A DNA stretch of 64,000 nucleotides from Drosophila miranda (taxonomy: Eukaryota > Arthropoda > Insecta > Diptera > Drosophilidae): positions 9,718,001 to 9,782,000 of the forward strand of contig NC_046673.1 in the NCBI RefSeq assembly GCF_003369915.1, written 5' to 3'. Each line of letters starts with the position of its first letter. The stretch's first letter is position 1. Positions 13,517 to 24,160 of the stretch are shown here, piece after piece. The notes beneath the pieces are model-generated. The model was not told the DNA's origin. It did not search any database and was given only the letters and a program-made list of their open reading frames with translations. The translations under genes and the position numbers were made by a program.

Positions 13517-14221
13517 GCAGCCGGACTCACAAAAGATTACGAGCACAAATTGTATTGTTTTTTTATCGATTAGCATTAGCAGAAAATTAGCCTCAAAATT
13601 TACTGTTTATTTCTTTAATTCTTTAATTTTTCCAATGTAAATAATCCGAAAACTCGAATCGGATCGGATCCGATCGGATCGAAATGCGAAAACGAATACG
13701 GATGTTGTATATCTGAAGATGAAGCTGCAGTAGAGAATGTGTTTTTTTTTAAACCGTATTTTTTTGTGTACCGAAGCACATTAATTTTTTTTTAACTAAT
13801 CTTAGTTTTTGTTATGAACTATGTAGTTTTTTTTTAAAACACTTTGTTTTAGTCATTAGGTCACAAAAACCCAAAAAAAAAACAGTCGATGAAACTGAAG
13901 AAGTAAAAGAGCGAGAGGGAACGAAACGAAAGCAAAGGAAAAGTATATAAATATGTTATTATGCCTAAAAATATATATTATTTTGTATGTCATAGTGAAT
14001 TATAGTAACCAATTTTCTAACCAATGGGACTGGTCTGTCTACTTAGTCGTGTCGAAACAAACAAGAAAACCCAAAACTAATAGCACAAAAACGAGGAGCG
14101 AGCATCCGTAACAGCAGTGTTAATAATGCTATTAAAGGATTATAGATAAGCACACATATAGCCGCTGCAGAAGTTGCATTTGGCGCGCTTGTATATATAT
14201 ATATGGCATTGTATTAAAGTG

Positions 14222-14227
14222 AATAAA
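14222..14227 (+). terminator. Poly(A) signal AATAAA of the Cobl-like gene
   Basis: AATAAA about 705 nt after the stop, following an AT-rich 3' UTR (13517 onwards). No other gene intervenes. Confidence 0.55.
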
Positions 14228-14311
14228 TATAACTAAAAAACATTAAAAAAAAAACTGGCGTTTTCATATTCAAGTACAACTGTTAAAAGCCACCAAGCCG
14301 CCAAAATGGTC

Positions 14312-14376
14312 GCTGTTGAATTAAGAGCGTGCTGTTAATTAGAGAGTGTGCTGTTAAGCGCAGAGTCTGCTGTTAC
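14312..14376. repeat. 19-bp tandem repeat, about 3.4 copies
   Basis: Units start at 14312, 14331, 14350 and 14369 with exact 19-nt spacing. Each begins GCTGTT followed by a diverged AAT/AAG/ACT tail containing AGAG. It lies between the Cobl-like gene and mRpL14, in AT-rich DNA that also has partial inverted matches (TAGCGTT...GTTATGAC against ATAGCGTTATGAC, read on the opposite strand near 14598). Confidence 0.6.
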
Positions 14377-14636
14377 TAGCGTTGTGACGTTATGACCATG
14401 CTAAATTTTTTGCGAAGAGCAAAATAGCATGATAGACTTTTACAGCCGTAAACTTCGCGCAGCAGTTGAACATGTGTTTTGTTTTGTGGGATGCGATCTG
14501 AACGCACATATTATTCTCGATCTCATTGCATGCTTATCCCGTAAGCCTAGTTTCTGCAGTTAGTCAGCTAGCAAAATCTAGTGTCATAACGCTATATATG
14601 TATATGCTGTTGGCCCGCTTCATTGCATTGCTATGG

Positions 14637-14720
14637 TTTTTATACCCGGTACACGAAGATTATGGGGTATATCATATTTGCGGTGGGAGAGGAAGCGTTT
14701 CCGACCCCATTAAAATAAAA
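14637..14720. repeat. Degenerate copy of a dispersed Drosophila repeat
   Basis: The pattern is TATACCCGGTAC ... GGGGTATATCATATT ... GAAGCGTTTCCGACCCC. This start-of-element module recurs across fly genomes. A second decayed copy lies near 61448-61545 in this window. No coding capacity remains. Confidence 0.5.
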
Positions 14721-15064
14721 TAAAATTATTTTTGTTGAACTATTTTGTTTCAGCCTTGTTTTAGCCAAAATACAAAAAAAGCAAGGACTAAAATCTAGCC
14801 AATCTTGAAGAAAATTTATTCATCAACGGCCTAAAATTATGTGGGCTGAACTAAGGGTTTCGTTTTTTTGTGTGACCTATTTCGCCATTATATTTCAGAC
14901 AAGATCCAATAAAAGAAAGCGCTTAAAATAAGCAAGACAGTTAGATAGGTAATTGATTCATTAATCGGATAAAATTATGTGGGCATGGCCAAATTTTCTA
15001 TATAGCTGGTAATATTTGATGGAAGATCAAAAACGAGGAATATGTAAAAAAGAACTTGAATTCG

Positions 15065-15149
15065 TCAGTATATTTACGGTATATATTTTTAAAATGAGAC
15101 AGTATATTTTGGTATATTTCTGAGGGTCGGACGATATGTTGTATCGATA
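15065..15149 (+). promoter_or_regulatory. mRpL14 core promoter: Motif 6 series plus DRE
   Basis: Several GTATATTT-type elements (including TTGGTATATTTC near 15109-15120) resemble Ohler Motif 6. They are followed by an exact DRE, TATCGATA, at 15142-15149, 67 nt before the start codon. The Motif 6 plus DRE pair is typical of TATA-less fly housekeeping promoters. Confidence 0.6.
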
Positions 15150-15215
15150 AGATTGTATAATATATCTCGTATTTATGAATTAAAAACAAGAAAAGCTGCG
15201 AGGAGCAACAACAGA

Positions 15216-15710
15216 ATGGCACTACAAATCCTGAAGCGTCTGACCACCACGCTGCCAGTAGCGACAATCACGGCCAGTGCCAGGGCCGTCACCTGCCAGC
15301 AACAATTGCTTCACACAACGCCGGCGTGCTATGAGATACGGAAACTGGCCCGCCTCCGTGTGGTGGACAACAGTGATCTCGGCAAGCGAGCCATGGCCGA
15401 GGGCCGCCCGCCGCGCTGCATCCATGTGTACAATAAGCGCGGCGTCGGTTACATTGGGGACAAAGTGCTGGTGGCCATCAAAGGCCAGATGAAGAAGGGC
15501 ATCCTGGTCGGCCTGAAGCAGAACCAGAAGCCCAAGCAGCCCAAATTCGATAGCAATAACCTGGTTTTGATCGACGACAATGGTTCGCCGCTGGGCACAC
15601 GCATCCATGTACCGATACCCACCGTCCTGCGGACGATACTCAAGGAGAAGACGCTGGCGAAGGGTGCCGACTACACCAAGGTTCTGGCCATCGCCAGTCG
15701 CTATGTTTAG
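15216..15710 (+). CDS. mRpL14: Mitochondrial ribosomal protein L14 (uL14m)
   Basis: A single-exon gene of 164 residues. The N-terminus MALQILKRLTTTLP is basic and hydroxylated, like a mitochondrial targeting peptide. The core has the uL14 fold sequence, with IRKLARLRVVDNSDLGK, RCIHVYNKRGVGYIGDKVLV and FDSNNLVLIDDNGSPLGTR. uL14 sits on the intersubunit face of the large mitochondrial ribosomal subunit. The start at 15216 has a good context (acagaATGG) and follows the DRE by 67 nt. The frame stays open upstream, but that stretch holds no other ATG near the promoter. AATAAA occurs 44 nt after the stop. The gene converges on phl. Confidence 0.95.
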   Translation: MALQILKRLTTTLPVATITASARAVTCQQQLLHTTPACYEIRKLARLRVVDNSDLGKRAMAEGRPPRCIHVYNKRGVGYIGDKVLVAIKGQMKKGILVGLKQNQKPKQPKFDSNNLVLIDDNGSPLGTRIHVPIPTVLRTILKEKTLAKGADYTKVLAIASRYV

Positions 15711-16452
15711 TCATTATTGTTGTACATCCTTCCCACCCCCTGACTGTGTAAAGAATAAACAGCTTTGTTATATTGAAAGTATGTGTGTTTCGTTGCCTGT
15801 TGCTAGGGAGGAATGCAATGCCTTTGATGTGCCTGATGTGTAGACACAGCCACGGTACGTGTTCCTTTCCAATCAAGTCCGACTGCCGGTACGCGGAGAA
15901 TTTCATGAAAGACAAGCAATTTTTTGTAGTATTGTATGTATTATGTGTTTAATGTAATCGCTAGTGGATCAGCTAGTTTACATAGTTTTAGTTTAGTTTA
16001 GTTTAGTTTGTGGGGGGCTTAACATTAATAAATTATGTTGCAAGGTATGTACACATGGGCGTTGCAGTTAACAGTAACAGAAATGCACGTTTATCAGTTT
16101 TTGTTCGGGGGGAGTTGGGGATTGGGGTTTATGGAAGAATAAGCAGAAGCAGCACAGAGGTATTGGTATTTTTGTTGGTCCGTCCACTTGTCATCATGTG
16201 CGAGAGAGACACTCTCCTTCGTTACGTTACTCGTATCCTGTCTCCTTCTGATTGAATGTCTGCGTCCGTCCTTTGTCTCCGTCTCCCTCTGATTCGCTCG
16301 CTTTTCGTCTCTCGCTCACACAGGACGAGTTATGTACAGGAAAAAAACCATGAGAAAAACAGTTCAACAAACAGTTACAGATTTTTGTAAGTTTCGTAAG
16401 TACAGGTACAGCAGCCACGCCACGCCTCGTTCCGCTCCGCTCCACAACCAAA
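15711..16452. other. Shared 3' intergenic region of mRpL14 (+) and phl (-)
   Basis: The mRpL14 poly(A) signal AATAAA lies at 15754-15759. On the opposite strand ATTAAA (15953-15948) could end the phl transcript, giving phl a 3' UTR of about 500 nt. A TAGTTT run at 15985-16010 is simple sequence. No gene is seen. Confidence 0.5.
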
Positions 16453-19039
16453 TTAGATGTTGCCGGCACTGCCAAAGAACTGGAAATTGTTAAAGTTCAC
16501 CGGCGTCTTGGGGCTGGGCAGATAGAGGAAGTCGTCGTTCTGCAGCTGGGACTGCGTCAAATTGGGCTCGCTGGCGCTGCGATGGATTTTGGGCAGCGTG
16601 CGCAACATATTTTCGAGCATGTTGAGCAGCGGGCGGAAGAGCGGTCTGTCCTTGGGCGTGTACTTGATGCAGTCCTCGGCCAGGCGTTTCAATGCCTGTG
16701 GGGCATCGGAGCGCACCTGGCTCATTTCTGGTCGCAGCAGGCCGCGTCCCACCATAAACAGGATCTGATCCTTGTTGCTGATGTGACCGTAGGGCAGGCA
16801 CTCGGCCAACAGCTCGTACATCACAATGCCGAAGGCGTACACGTCCGACTGGAAGGAGTAGGGATTCAGCTCCTGCATCCGTATCACCTCCGGTGCCATC
16901 CAAAGAATACTGCCCGTCGGCTGGTTGGCCTGCTTCTCGCCCGACCATCTGGTCTTCGCTGTAGCCAGCCCGAAATCGCCAATCTTCACCGACAGATCCT
17001 CGTGGAGGAAAATGTTGTTCGATTTCAGGTCTCTGCAGGCAGTCAAAAGAAAGTCGATTAATCCCATCATCCATCACCACGAGTGTCCATTATTTTCGAG
17101 TAGTTTTCCCCTCACCTGTGTATAATGTTTTTGGCATGGAGATAGTCCATGCCCTGGGCCACTTGCCGGCCAATGTCGATGAGCGTGTTCAGCTTAAACT
17201 TCGTCTCGCTGACGTGGACATGCTTATAGAGGCTACTGCCCTCGCACCATTGGGTGACAATCGCCAGCGATGGCTTCGAGACGCATCCCATGAAGAGCAG
17301 AATGTTGCAGTGGCGCGTCTTCTTCAGCATGGCCACCTCGTTCTTGAAGGCCTGCAGCTGGGTGGGACTGGGCGTCTTAACGTTAAGGGTCTTGACCGCC
17401 ACGGGTCCATGCCAATGGGCCCGATAAACGGTACCAAAGGAGCCGGAACCAATGCGCGGCCCAATTAGAATCTCCTCCGCTTTGATGTTCTGCAAATAAT
17501 TCATGGAGGAAATTGAAATTCCATTGACATTATACATTATATCGCTTCCGGCTTTGCCATACCCAATTCTCCTCGGAGCTCTTGTCCTCACGTGACAGCA
17601 GGTTCTTGTTGCTCTCGTCGGCGGATCGGGCACGGGGTCGATTATGCTTGAGAGTGCTCGTAGGCGAGGCCTGAGTTGAGTTCGAGTGATCCGTGCAGGG
17701 ATGCTGGAGAAGCAGAAACATAAATAAAAGCAGACAGAGATACGTTTTAAAGAGGCGTTTCCGAAAGGCGAAAGGTGTGAGGGCACCTACCGGCAATGGC
17801 GGCCTTGCGTGCATTATGAGGCTGCGCTGAACCTCAGTGGTCACCGATCGGATGTTGTTGATGCACACATTGGGAGCGGAATTGGAGCGGTCGTCCTGGC
17901 TTATGCGAGGCGGCCGGCCCTGTCGATGGTTTGCAGAAGGTTTAGAGCTGCTGCTGCTCCCGCTGCTGCTGCATCGCCGGCTATGGCTGCGGCTACTCAC
18001 GTTGAATCGGACGGCCGTGCCGCGTCCGGGAAACCCGAGGGCGTTGTCCGGATTCTCGGCCAGCAGTAGCTGGTAATAGCTATCCATGGGAAAGGGCTGG
18101 CACAGCATCGGCACCAAGGACGCGCACCGCTGATGGAAGCGGAAATTGCACTGACTGCAGTAGAACCCGGTGAAGAGTAGCCGCCGGCAGCCCTCGCAGA
18201 AGACTAGCGAGAAGAATGTCTTGCGTATGATCTGATGCTGCGTGTGGGTCCGAATGGGGAACTTGTCCAGCAGTCGCACAAATATCTCCTCCACATGCAG
18301 CGTGCCAATGTCCGTGTTCCACGGTATGATATGTCGCCCGCTATGCGATGTGCTCACCTCGCACATGTCCGGCGTCAGCTGGCGCAGCTTGAGCGCCTTC
18401 ATCAGAGCATCGCAGAGTCGCACGCCGGCGACCACCTCGACCGAGGTGCGCTGTTGGTTGGGCAGATGGGCCCGCAGCAGGATCTTGGGCTGGCGGGTAA
18501 GCGTGCCGCACTGGCTGGTGCTACCGGAGCCGGGGTTCGACATCAGGCTGTCTGTCAGGTCGCTGCCATGGTAGGCCAGAGGCCCCCGCGCCAGCTGCCG
18601 CTGCTGCTGTAGGATCTGCGTCTGGTTCTGGTAGTGCGGCTGATCCCTATCCGCGGCGCTGCGCTGCTGCTGCATGTCCGCGGCACTCTGGCTGCCATCG
18701 TCTTCCTGCTGCAACGCATTAAGCTGCTCCATCAGCTCGTGCTCTTTGGCCTCCAGCTCATGCAGCTTCGATGTGAGCTCCTGGTATTCTGCAATCCAAA
18801 AAACATACATAATTAATACAGAATTTTTACATGAAAGGGCTGCCCTGTCCTGCCCTGCTCTGCCCTGGCCACTCACCTGTTAAGTACATGGCCGGCGGCT
18901 CTTGGAGATTGGCAAACTTGGCGTTCAGGGCATCGATGTTCTCCCTGGTGACATGCTTGACCAGCTGCACATTATGCAGCTCCTCGGCCAGCGGGTCGTA
19001 CAGTTCGCTGTCGCTCTCCGTTGACGATTCGCTCGACAT
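16453..19039 (-). CDS. phl: Raf serine/threonine kinase (pole hole)
   Basis: Five coding exons on the minus strand: 19039-18877, 18788-17791, 17703-17563, 17489-17116 and 17032-16453, joining in frame to about 751 residues (the melanogaster protein is near 740). It starts [10 protein letters not shown] Ras-binding domain spans about 155-230 ([19 protein letters not shown]). A C1 zinc finger follows at about 235-285 ([17 protein letters not shown], then a CSQC/HQRC pattern). RSNSAP and RSASEPN are 14-3-3 phosphosites. The kinase begins near 440 with GSGSFGTVY, has AVK lysine 467, HRDLKSNN (Asp560) and DFG at 578-580. It phosphorylates MEK below Ras in receptor tyrosine kinase signalling such as Torso and EGFR. 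One intron splits the HRD arginine codon. No disabling change is seen. Confidence 0.97.
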
Positions 19040-19879
19040 GGTCCCAATCTATGGCTCTACAGCTGCTTGACCATGACCCTGAACCGCTGTCCCTGTCCTT
19101 CCGCTCTCCAATGCTCCGTTCTCCTTCTGGTCGGGTCGGTGATGGGTGGTCGGTGTCGGTGTCGCTGTTCGTGATGGTGTTGTTGGCTTCACCTTCGCAT
19201 TGGCCGTGGCCGTGACTGTGGGATGTTTGCTATTTTTGCTCGGCTGCTGGTCTGCGCTTGCGTTTAGAGTGCGCTGCTGTGCCACCCACGTCCGCATGCA
19301 GCAGGACAGGGGAGCGGGTGTTGCATTTTAGCCTTTCTGCGATGCCCTTTTTTTGTTGGTTTCGGTTTAGCCTTGCAGCAAAAAAAAACTTTAACGCCAC
19401 CTGCAATGCGTATTATTTTGTGCGTGTTTCTTTAATTATTTTATTTGATATCTTTTTGGTCTTCTAATGCACCCACACACGACCGCGCGGACACACACAA
19501 ACGCACGCACACTGGCCCCGTACGCACGCTAAGGTATGTACATGTATTATTTAATATGAAGGTCGCCGTCCCCGGTCCCCGTTCCACCGTATTTTACTTG
19601 TGGGACGGACAGGGTACCTTCGCGCAGCTTAGCTTCCAGAGTCCTGGACTTGGTTGGGGCCTTTGACTGGTCTGGCCGGCCCTTACCGATGCTTTAACCA
19701 AGGTTGTGTCCTCCAAAAGATGTTAAACGGCTGGGCCCTAACTAAGGACACAGGACTTGCTGGCTGAAGCTGACTGAACTTGAGGGTTTTCGCTGGGCTC
19801 AAAAGGATAATTACTACAGGAGCTAGAGATGGTGGCAAGCCGCCGATACACCGATTGCCGCTTCTATCGGCAGGTAGCA

Positions 19880-20384
19880 GGGTACAGATGTGCCATACAA
19901 CAAACATATCGCAGAGCGAACCTTCAGAATTAGATCCCAGGGTCTTCATCATGAGCCAGCCAGCCCAGCTTTATCATACTTGCGCATCATATTTGAAATA
20001 ATTTTTTTTCTGATACAAATGCAATGAAAATAAACATGTACACACACATACAAGAGCCTGCAAGTGTTCTTTGAATGGACATATCCTGATGATATTATAC
20101 CAGGTATTCCGCAAACTCTCTTTTCGGTCTTACTTTACGCTCATCACAACTGAGACAGCTTTAACGCCATGTTTGATGTAAGAGGGGAGACAGATATATG
20201 TAGATATATGGAAGATGTTTTTTTTTTTACTCTTCGATGATATATGAAAACTCAACAGACCCAAAAAGAGGGCGCGTTGCGCTGGCCGAACGCCAGAGAC
20301 GAAGACCCTGTGATCTTATACTGATGATTCGCTCTGCGATATGTTTCGGTGTATGAAGTGGCACATCTCTATACTGCATGGTTA
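19880..20384. repeat. Imperfect inverted repeat, arms ~75-85 bp, spacer ~350 bp
   Basis: Arm 1 (19880-19950) and the reverse complement of arm 2 (20299-20384) share GATGTGCCA, an exact AACATATCGCAGAGCGAA core and AGGGTCTTC, with small gaps between them. Identity is roughly 80% by eye. The spacer is AT-rich. It could be a decayed foldback or DNA transposon, or an inverted duplication of promoter DNA. No clear target duplication was found. Confidence 0.65.
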
Positions 20385-20587
20385 GTGGCTTGACTCCGCA
20401 CGATTCATCGCTAACAAATAAATTATCTTTTCTTGTGGCAATTAGAAATCAAATATAATGTTCCAATGGTAATAGTATATTTGTGTGCTTCAATTTTATT
20501 TAGTTTTATTTCATTAATTTTTCTTCTGCCAACACCATATTATTCTCGAAAACTATCTGGACTGCAACGATATATGCGCGCCATTTA

Positions 20588-20595
20588 TATCGATA
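20588..20595 (+). promoter_or_regulatory. DRE of the PRPF38B promoter
   Basis: Exact TATCGATA, 161 nt upstream of the start codon at 20756, a usual place for DREF binding at a housekeeping gene. Confidence 0.55.
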
Positions 20596-20755
20596 AGCCC
20601 CGGCCATACGGCGATAGGCAACGCATACATATCGCCAATTCAGGCATTTTCTCACGCTCGCTAACGTTTGCAAATCTGGTTCTTGGCCATTTTGCGCGCA
20701 CAAACTGCATGAAAATTGCGGAATTGATGTTTTAAAGTGCGGATCGGCAGCAGGA

Positions 20756-22665
20756 ATGGACGAAGGTAAGTTTTCGTGCTGGCCCTGAGCGGGCTCCCGT
20801 CGCCGCATCACCCGCTAATTGACGGTCGCGTCTCTCTCTGACTCCCTTTAACGCTGGCAGAGTATTCGGCGTCATCTTCGGCCGGTGGCGGCGGTGCAGG
20901 CGTTGGCGGAAAGAAGGCCGGCAAGCAGCACAACACCCTACCTTTCTGGGGCAACGAGACTTCAATGAACCTGAATCCACTGATCCTCGCCAACATCCAA
21001 AGTTCCAGCTACTTCAAAGGTGCGTGTCCGGGAGGAGTCCCACTGCGAACTAAGCTATGTACATATATTTGATCGGCGTTTCCCGTTTCCCCTTACAGTG
21101 CACTTGTTTAAACTGAAAACCTACCACGAGGTCGTTGACGAGATCTACTACCAGGTGAAGCACATGGAGCCATGGGAGCGCGGATCCCGCAAGACTTCCG
21201 GCCAGACCGGCATGTGCGGCGGTGTGAGTTGTTTATGAAATGTAGCGCTAATCGTTGGCGATGCTCCTCGTTTGCTCTTCTGGCGCAATGGTGGCTCATT
21301 CTCTGTTTCTATTCCCCCTTGCAGGTGCGAGGCGTTGGAGCGGGCGGGATTGTGTCCACCGCGTACTGTCTGCTCTACAAGCTGTACACCCTGCGTCTGA
21401 CGCGCAAGCAGATCAACGGACTGCTCAATCACACAGACTCGGCCTACATACGGGCACTAGGTAGGTGTTGGTAAGTCGCATGAGTTCAGCCGCCACATGC
21501 CGTCGCTTGCTCCTGCTCCTGTTTAGCAAAAACAGACCCCTTCCCCTCATCCAAACCCAGGCCCCACCCCCACCCACTTAAATGATGATGCCAATGAAAT
21601 GACAATTTCCTCTCCATTTAAGGGTTCATGTACTTGCGCTACACACAGCCTCCCGGGGACCTGTATGACTGGTACGAGGACTATCTTCAGGACGAGGAGG
21701 AGATTGATGTGAAGGCAGGCGGCGGCCAGGTGAGTCAACTGTATGAGCCACCAATCACATGTTACCCATTGCTGTCCAGTCAACGAATTCCACTTTATAC
21801 GATCCCTTATCTCCTCCATCTGCAGGTTATGACTATTGGCCAGATGGTTTACCAGTTTATGACCAAGCTGGACTGGTTCTCCACGCTATTTCCGCGCATA
21901 CCCGTGCCCATACAGAAGCAGATCGAGCGCAAAATAGGAGATTACTGCCGCGAGCAGGGCATCACCCTCAATCAGCTGAGCTCCGGACGCCCGGTCACAG
22001 GTCCACCGGGTGGTGGGGCTGGAGCTGCGGCTGCAACCGCTGCTACTGCAGGCCCCGATGACGATTACCAGGAATACCATGAGAGCGGTAATGGCGGTGG
22101 TCACGGCCACGCTGGGGGAGACCGCGGAGGCGGAGGTGGCCGCGGCGGTCGTGGTGGTGGACAAGCTATGGGCGGCTTCGGCTCTCGCCATGGAGTCGGA
22201 GGATATCCACCGATAAACTATCGCAATGATCACGATGATCGCGACTACTATGCCACCTCATCGAGCTCCTCGTATGCACGGGGTCGAGGCTATGAAGATT
22301 ACCCACCGGCGCTGCCATCGGCACCTATACCCTACCACTCGTCTGGGGATCGGGACCGTGAAAGGGTAAAGGACCGTGACCATGACCGTGACCGGCTGAA
22401 GGATCACGACCGCCAACGCAGCAAGCACAAGAAGAAGCACAAGCACAGACACTACTCGCGCAGCCGAAGCAGAAGTCCCAGCCGCAACCGCCACCGCTCG
22501 GAGCGTCACGACCGCAAACGGGATGCTGGTGACGGTGGCGGCGGCGCAGACAGCGGGGGATCCGGAAGAGGTGGCTTCGGTTCGGAGCGAAGTAGCAAGA
22601 GTCGGCACAACGATCACCCCGACGATCGGGAGCGGGATCGAGAGCGAGAGCGTCGTCGCCGGTGA
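20756..22665 (+). CDS. Pre-mRNA splicing factor 38B (PRPF38B-type)
   Basis: Six coding exons: 20756-20765, 20861-21019, 21099-21223, 21325-21460, 21623-21729 and 21826-22665, giving about 458 residues. The first exon encodes only MDE plus one base. The PRP38 domain includes LPFWGNETSMNLNPLILAN, TYHEVVDEIYYQVKHMEPWE, TGMCGGVRGVGAGGIVSTAY, GFMYLRYTQPP and TKLDWFSTLFPRIPVP. The tail is Gly- and Arg-rich, then RS/RD/RE dipeptide-rich with a KHKKKHKHRH cluster, as in SR-type splicing proteins. PRP38 proteins act in spliceosome activation in the nucleus; the B form is a metazoan paralogue. From memory the melanogaster gene is CG1622, which I am not certain of. The last intron is 96 nt with no in-frame stop. 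Confidence 0.93.
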
Positions 22666-24110
22666 TCAGCACACCGGCGCCATACACAGCCCTCTCACAA
22701 CCACCTCGTCCTTCTTCAGCTGTTGTTTACTCTAATTCAATTTGTTTCCACAGAACTACTACACTACACAATTATTTTTGTTATTTAAAGACCAGTTGAA
22801 CTCATTTTCGGATAGCCCCGGCAGACTGGTGGGCTTCGTACTCAGGTTAAAACAGGCCTCGACACAGATACACACATACACATACAGACAAACACCAGCA
22901 TGGCTATATATATATATATATATAAATATTTATTATATATATATATATACGTATATTAACTGATTTGTGACTACACCCTTAATGATAAATAGTTTCCAAG
23001 TTGTGTTTTATGCTAATAAAGAAGAACATTTTTGTTTTAAGCCAGTTGTCCTTTCGAATAGATACGCTAGGCAAGTCCTGGACATAGGAATGCCTGAAAT
23101 GATGGACCACAGATCACCTTTAGATCATTCCTTTGATCGTATTCCCCTGAACCATGAGGATACCCACAATAGTTTGACTATTTTGGTTGAAGCTTATTTT
23201 TAACTTTCGGATCGATTGTTACAGGGAAAGTTATTTGATTTTAAGCCAATATCAGAATGATATCAAAGTGGAATTTCCCCGTTGTTATTCTTACAAGTTC
23301 TTCGCTTTATCTTTATTTATAGGTAAACACTTTATTTAAACAATCTTGATTCACATATAATATAAAGCAAAACCTTTTCCCGATCTCAAGTCCCTTCAGA
23401 ACGTCGTTTAAAATTAGACAATTAACTGGACATCAGCGATCATTGGTTAAGATACGGATATGATAGGAAATCAATATGTAAGTGGTTTTTGCATTGCCCG
23501 ATATTTTAAAGCGTTTTTATAATTTTCTCCTTTGCTTGGTAAATGACCGTTGAAAAGGGTGTGATTTCAATTAAGTATGTATTTTTGTTAGAAAATTAAT
23601 TATTGACCAATCGGATAACATTTCAGGAAACCCCAGGCCGGATAACTTAAAAATTCATGACATTTCAGAGTGCGGCTTTGTCGACGGGTCTAGATGCGGG
23701 TGATATGGGCTGTCGTCGAACATACGTGGTCCTTGGTGTTATTGGGTTTGAGAGTGGTACAGAACATAGAGAGGTCGCTCTGTCTGCTTATCACATAACA
23801 CAAGGATGTTATTGGTGGTCTTGCACACCTACCAATTATTGTAAAGGCCATAAGGACTAGTCAGAACGGAGAGGATAGCTAAAAACAAAATTAGGGACGT
23901 GCCGGCGGTGCTTTATACTCAAAATCATCATCTCTCTGCAGTCCCAGAAAATTCAGCTTTCTGCTGGTTACAAATATCAGCGTAGCCCCAACTAGATCTG
24001 GGTTTGACACCTAGCCTTCCGCGTGAAGGAATTGGTGTATGAATCCTTCGGTATTATAGGAAGTGGAGCCCTTTATGCATTTTCCAAAGCTGCAAAGGAT
24101 TAGTATAGCG
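22666..24110. other. PRPF38B 3' UTR, then AT-rich intergenic DNA
   Basis: The 3' UTR holds a long (TA)n run at about 22904-22950 and AATAAA at 23015-23020. Beyond it the DNA is AT-rich. The short open frames at 22967-23203 and 23657-23860 match nothing I recognise and have no splice or promoter context. Confidence 0.45.
23015..23020 (+). terminator. Poly(A) signal AATAAA of the PRPF38B gene
   Basis: Canonical hexamer about 350 nt after the stop, beyond the (TA)n microsatellite. Confidence 0.55.
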
Positions 24111-24120
24111 CTTTGAAAGG

Positions 24121-24160
24121 GTATATAGGCACCGTTTTTTCCAGTGCAGTCAAAATTCGA
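24121..24160 (+). promoter_or_regulatory. Candidate TATA/initiator promoter for the long IP3K isoform
   Basis: GTATATAGG at about 24121 is followed some 26 nt later by initiator-like CAGTGCAGTC. The next few hundred bases resemble a fly 5' leader (CAGTTG motifs, then CAG/CAA-rich sequence). The link to the coding exon at 27061 is inference. Confidence 0.3.

Larger units (their letters stand above)
19040..20755. other. Divergent intergenic region between phl and the PRPF38B gene
   Basis: This presumably holds both promoters and leaders. It contains a CA-rich stretch near 19470-19515, the inverted repeat pair 19880-19950 / 20299-20384, a DRE at 20588-20595 on the PRPF38B side, and no recognisable gene. 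Confidence 0.5.

Noticed and set aside
23657-23860. A 67-codon frame 3' of PRPF38B
   Set aside because: No recognisable motif, no promoter or splice context, AT-rich surroundings.
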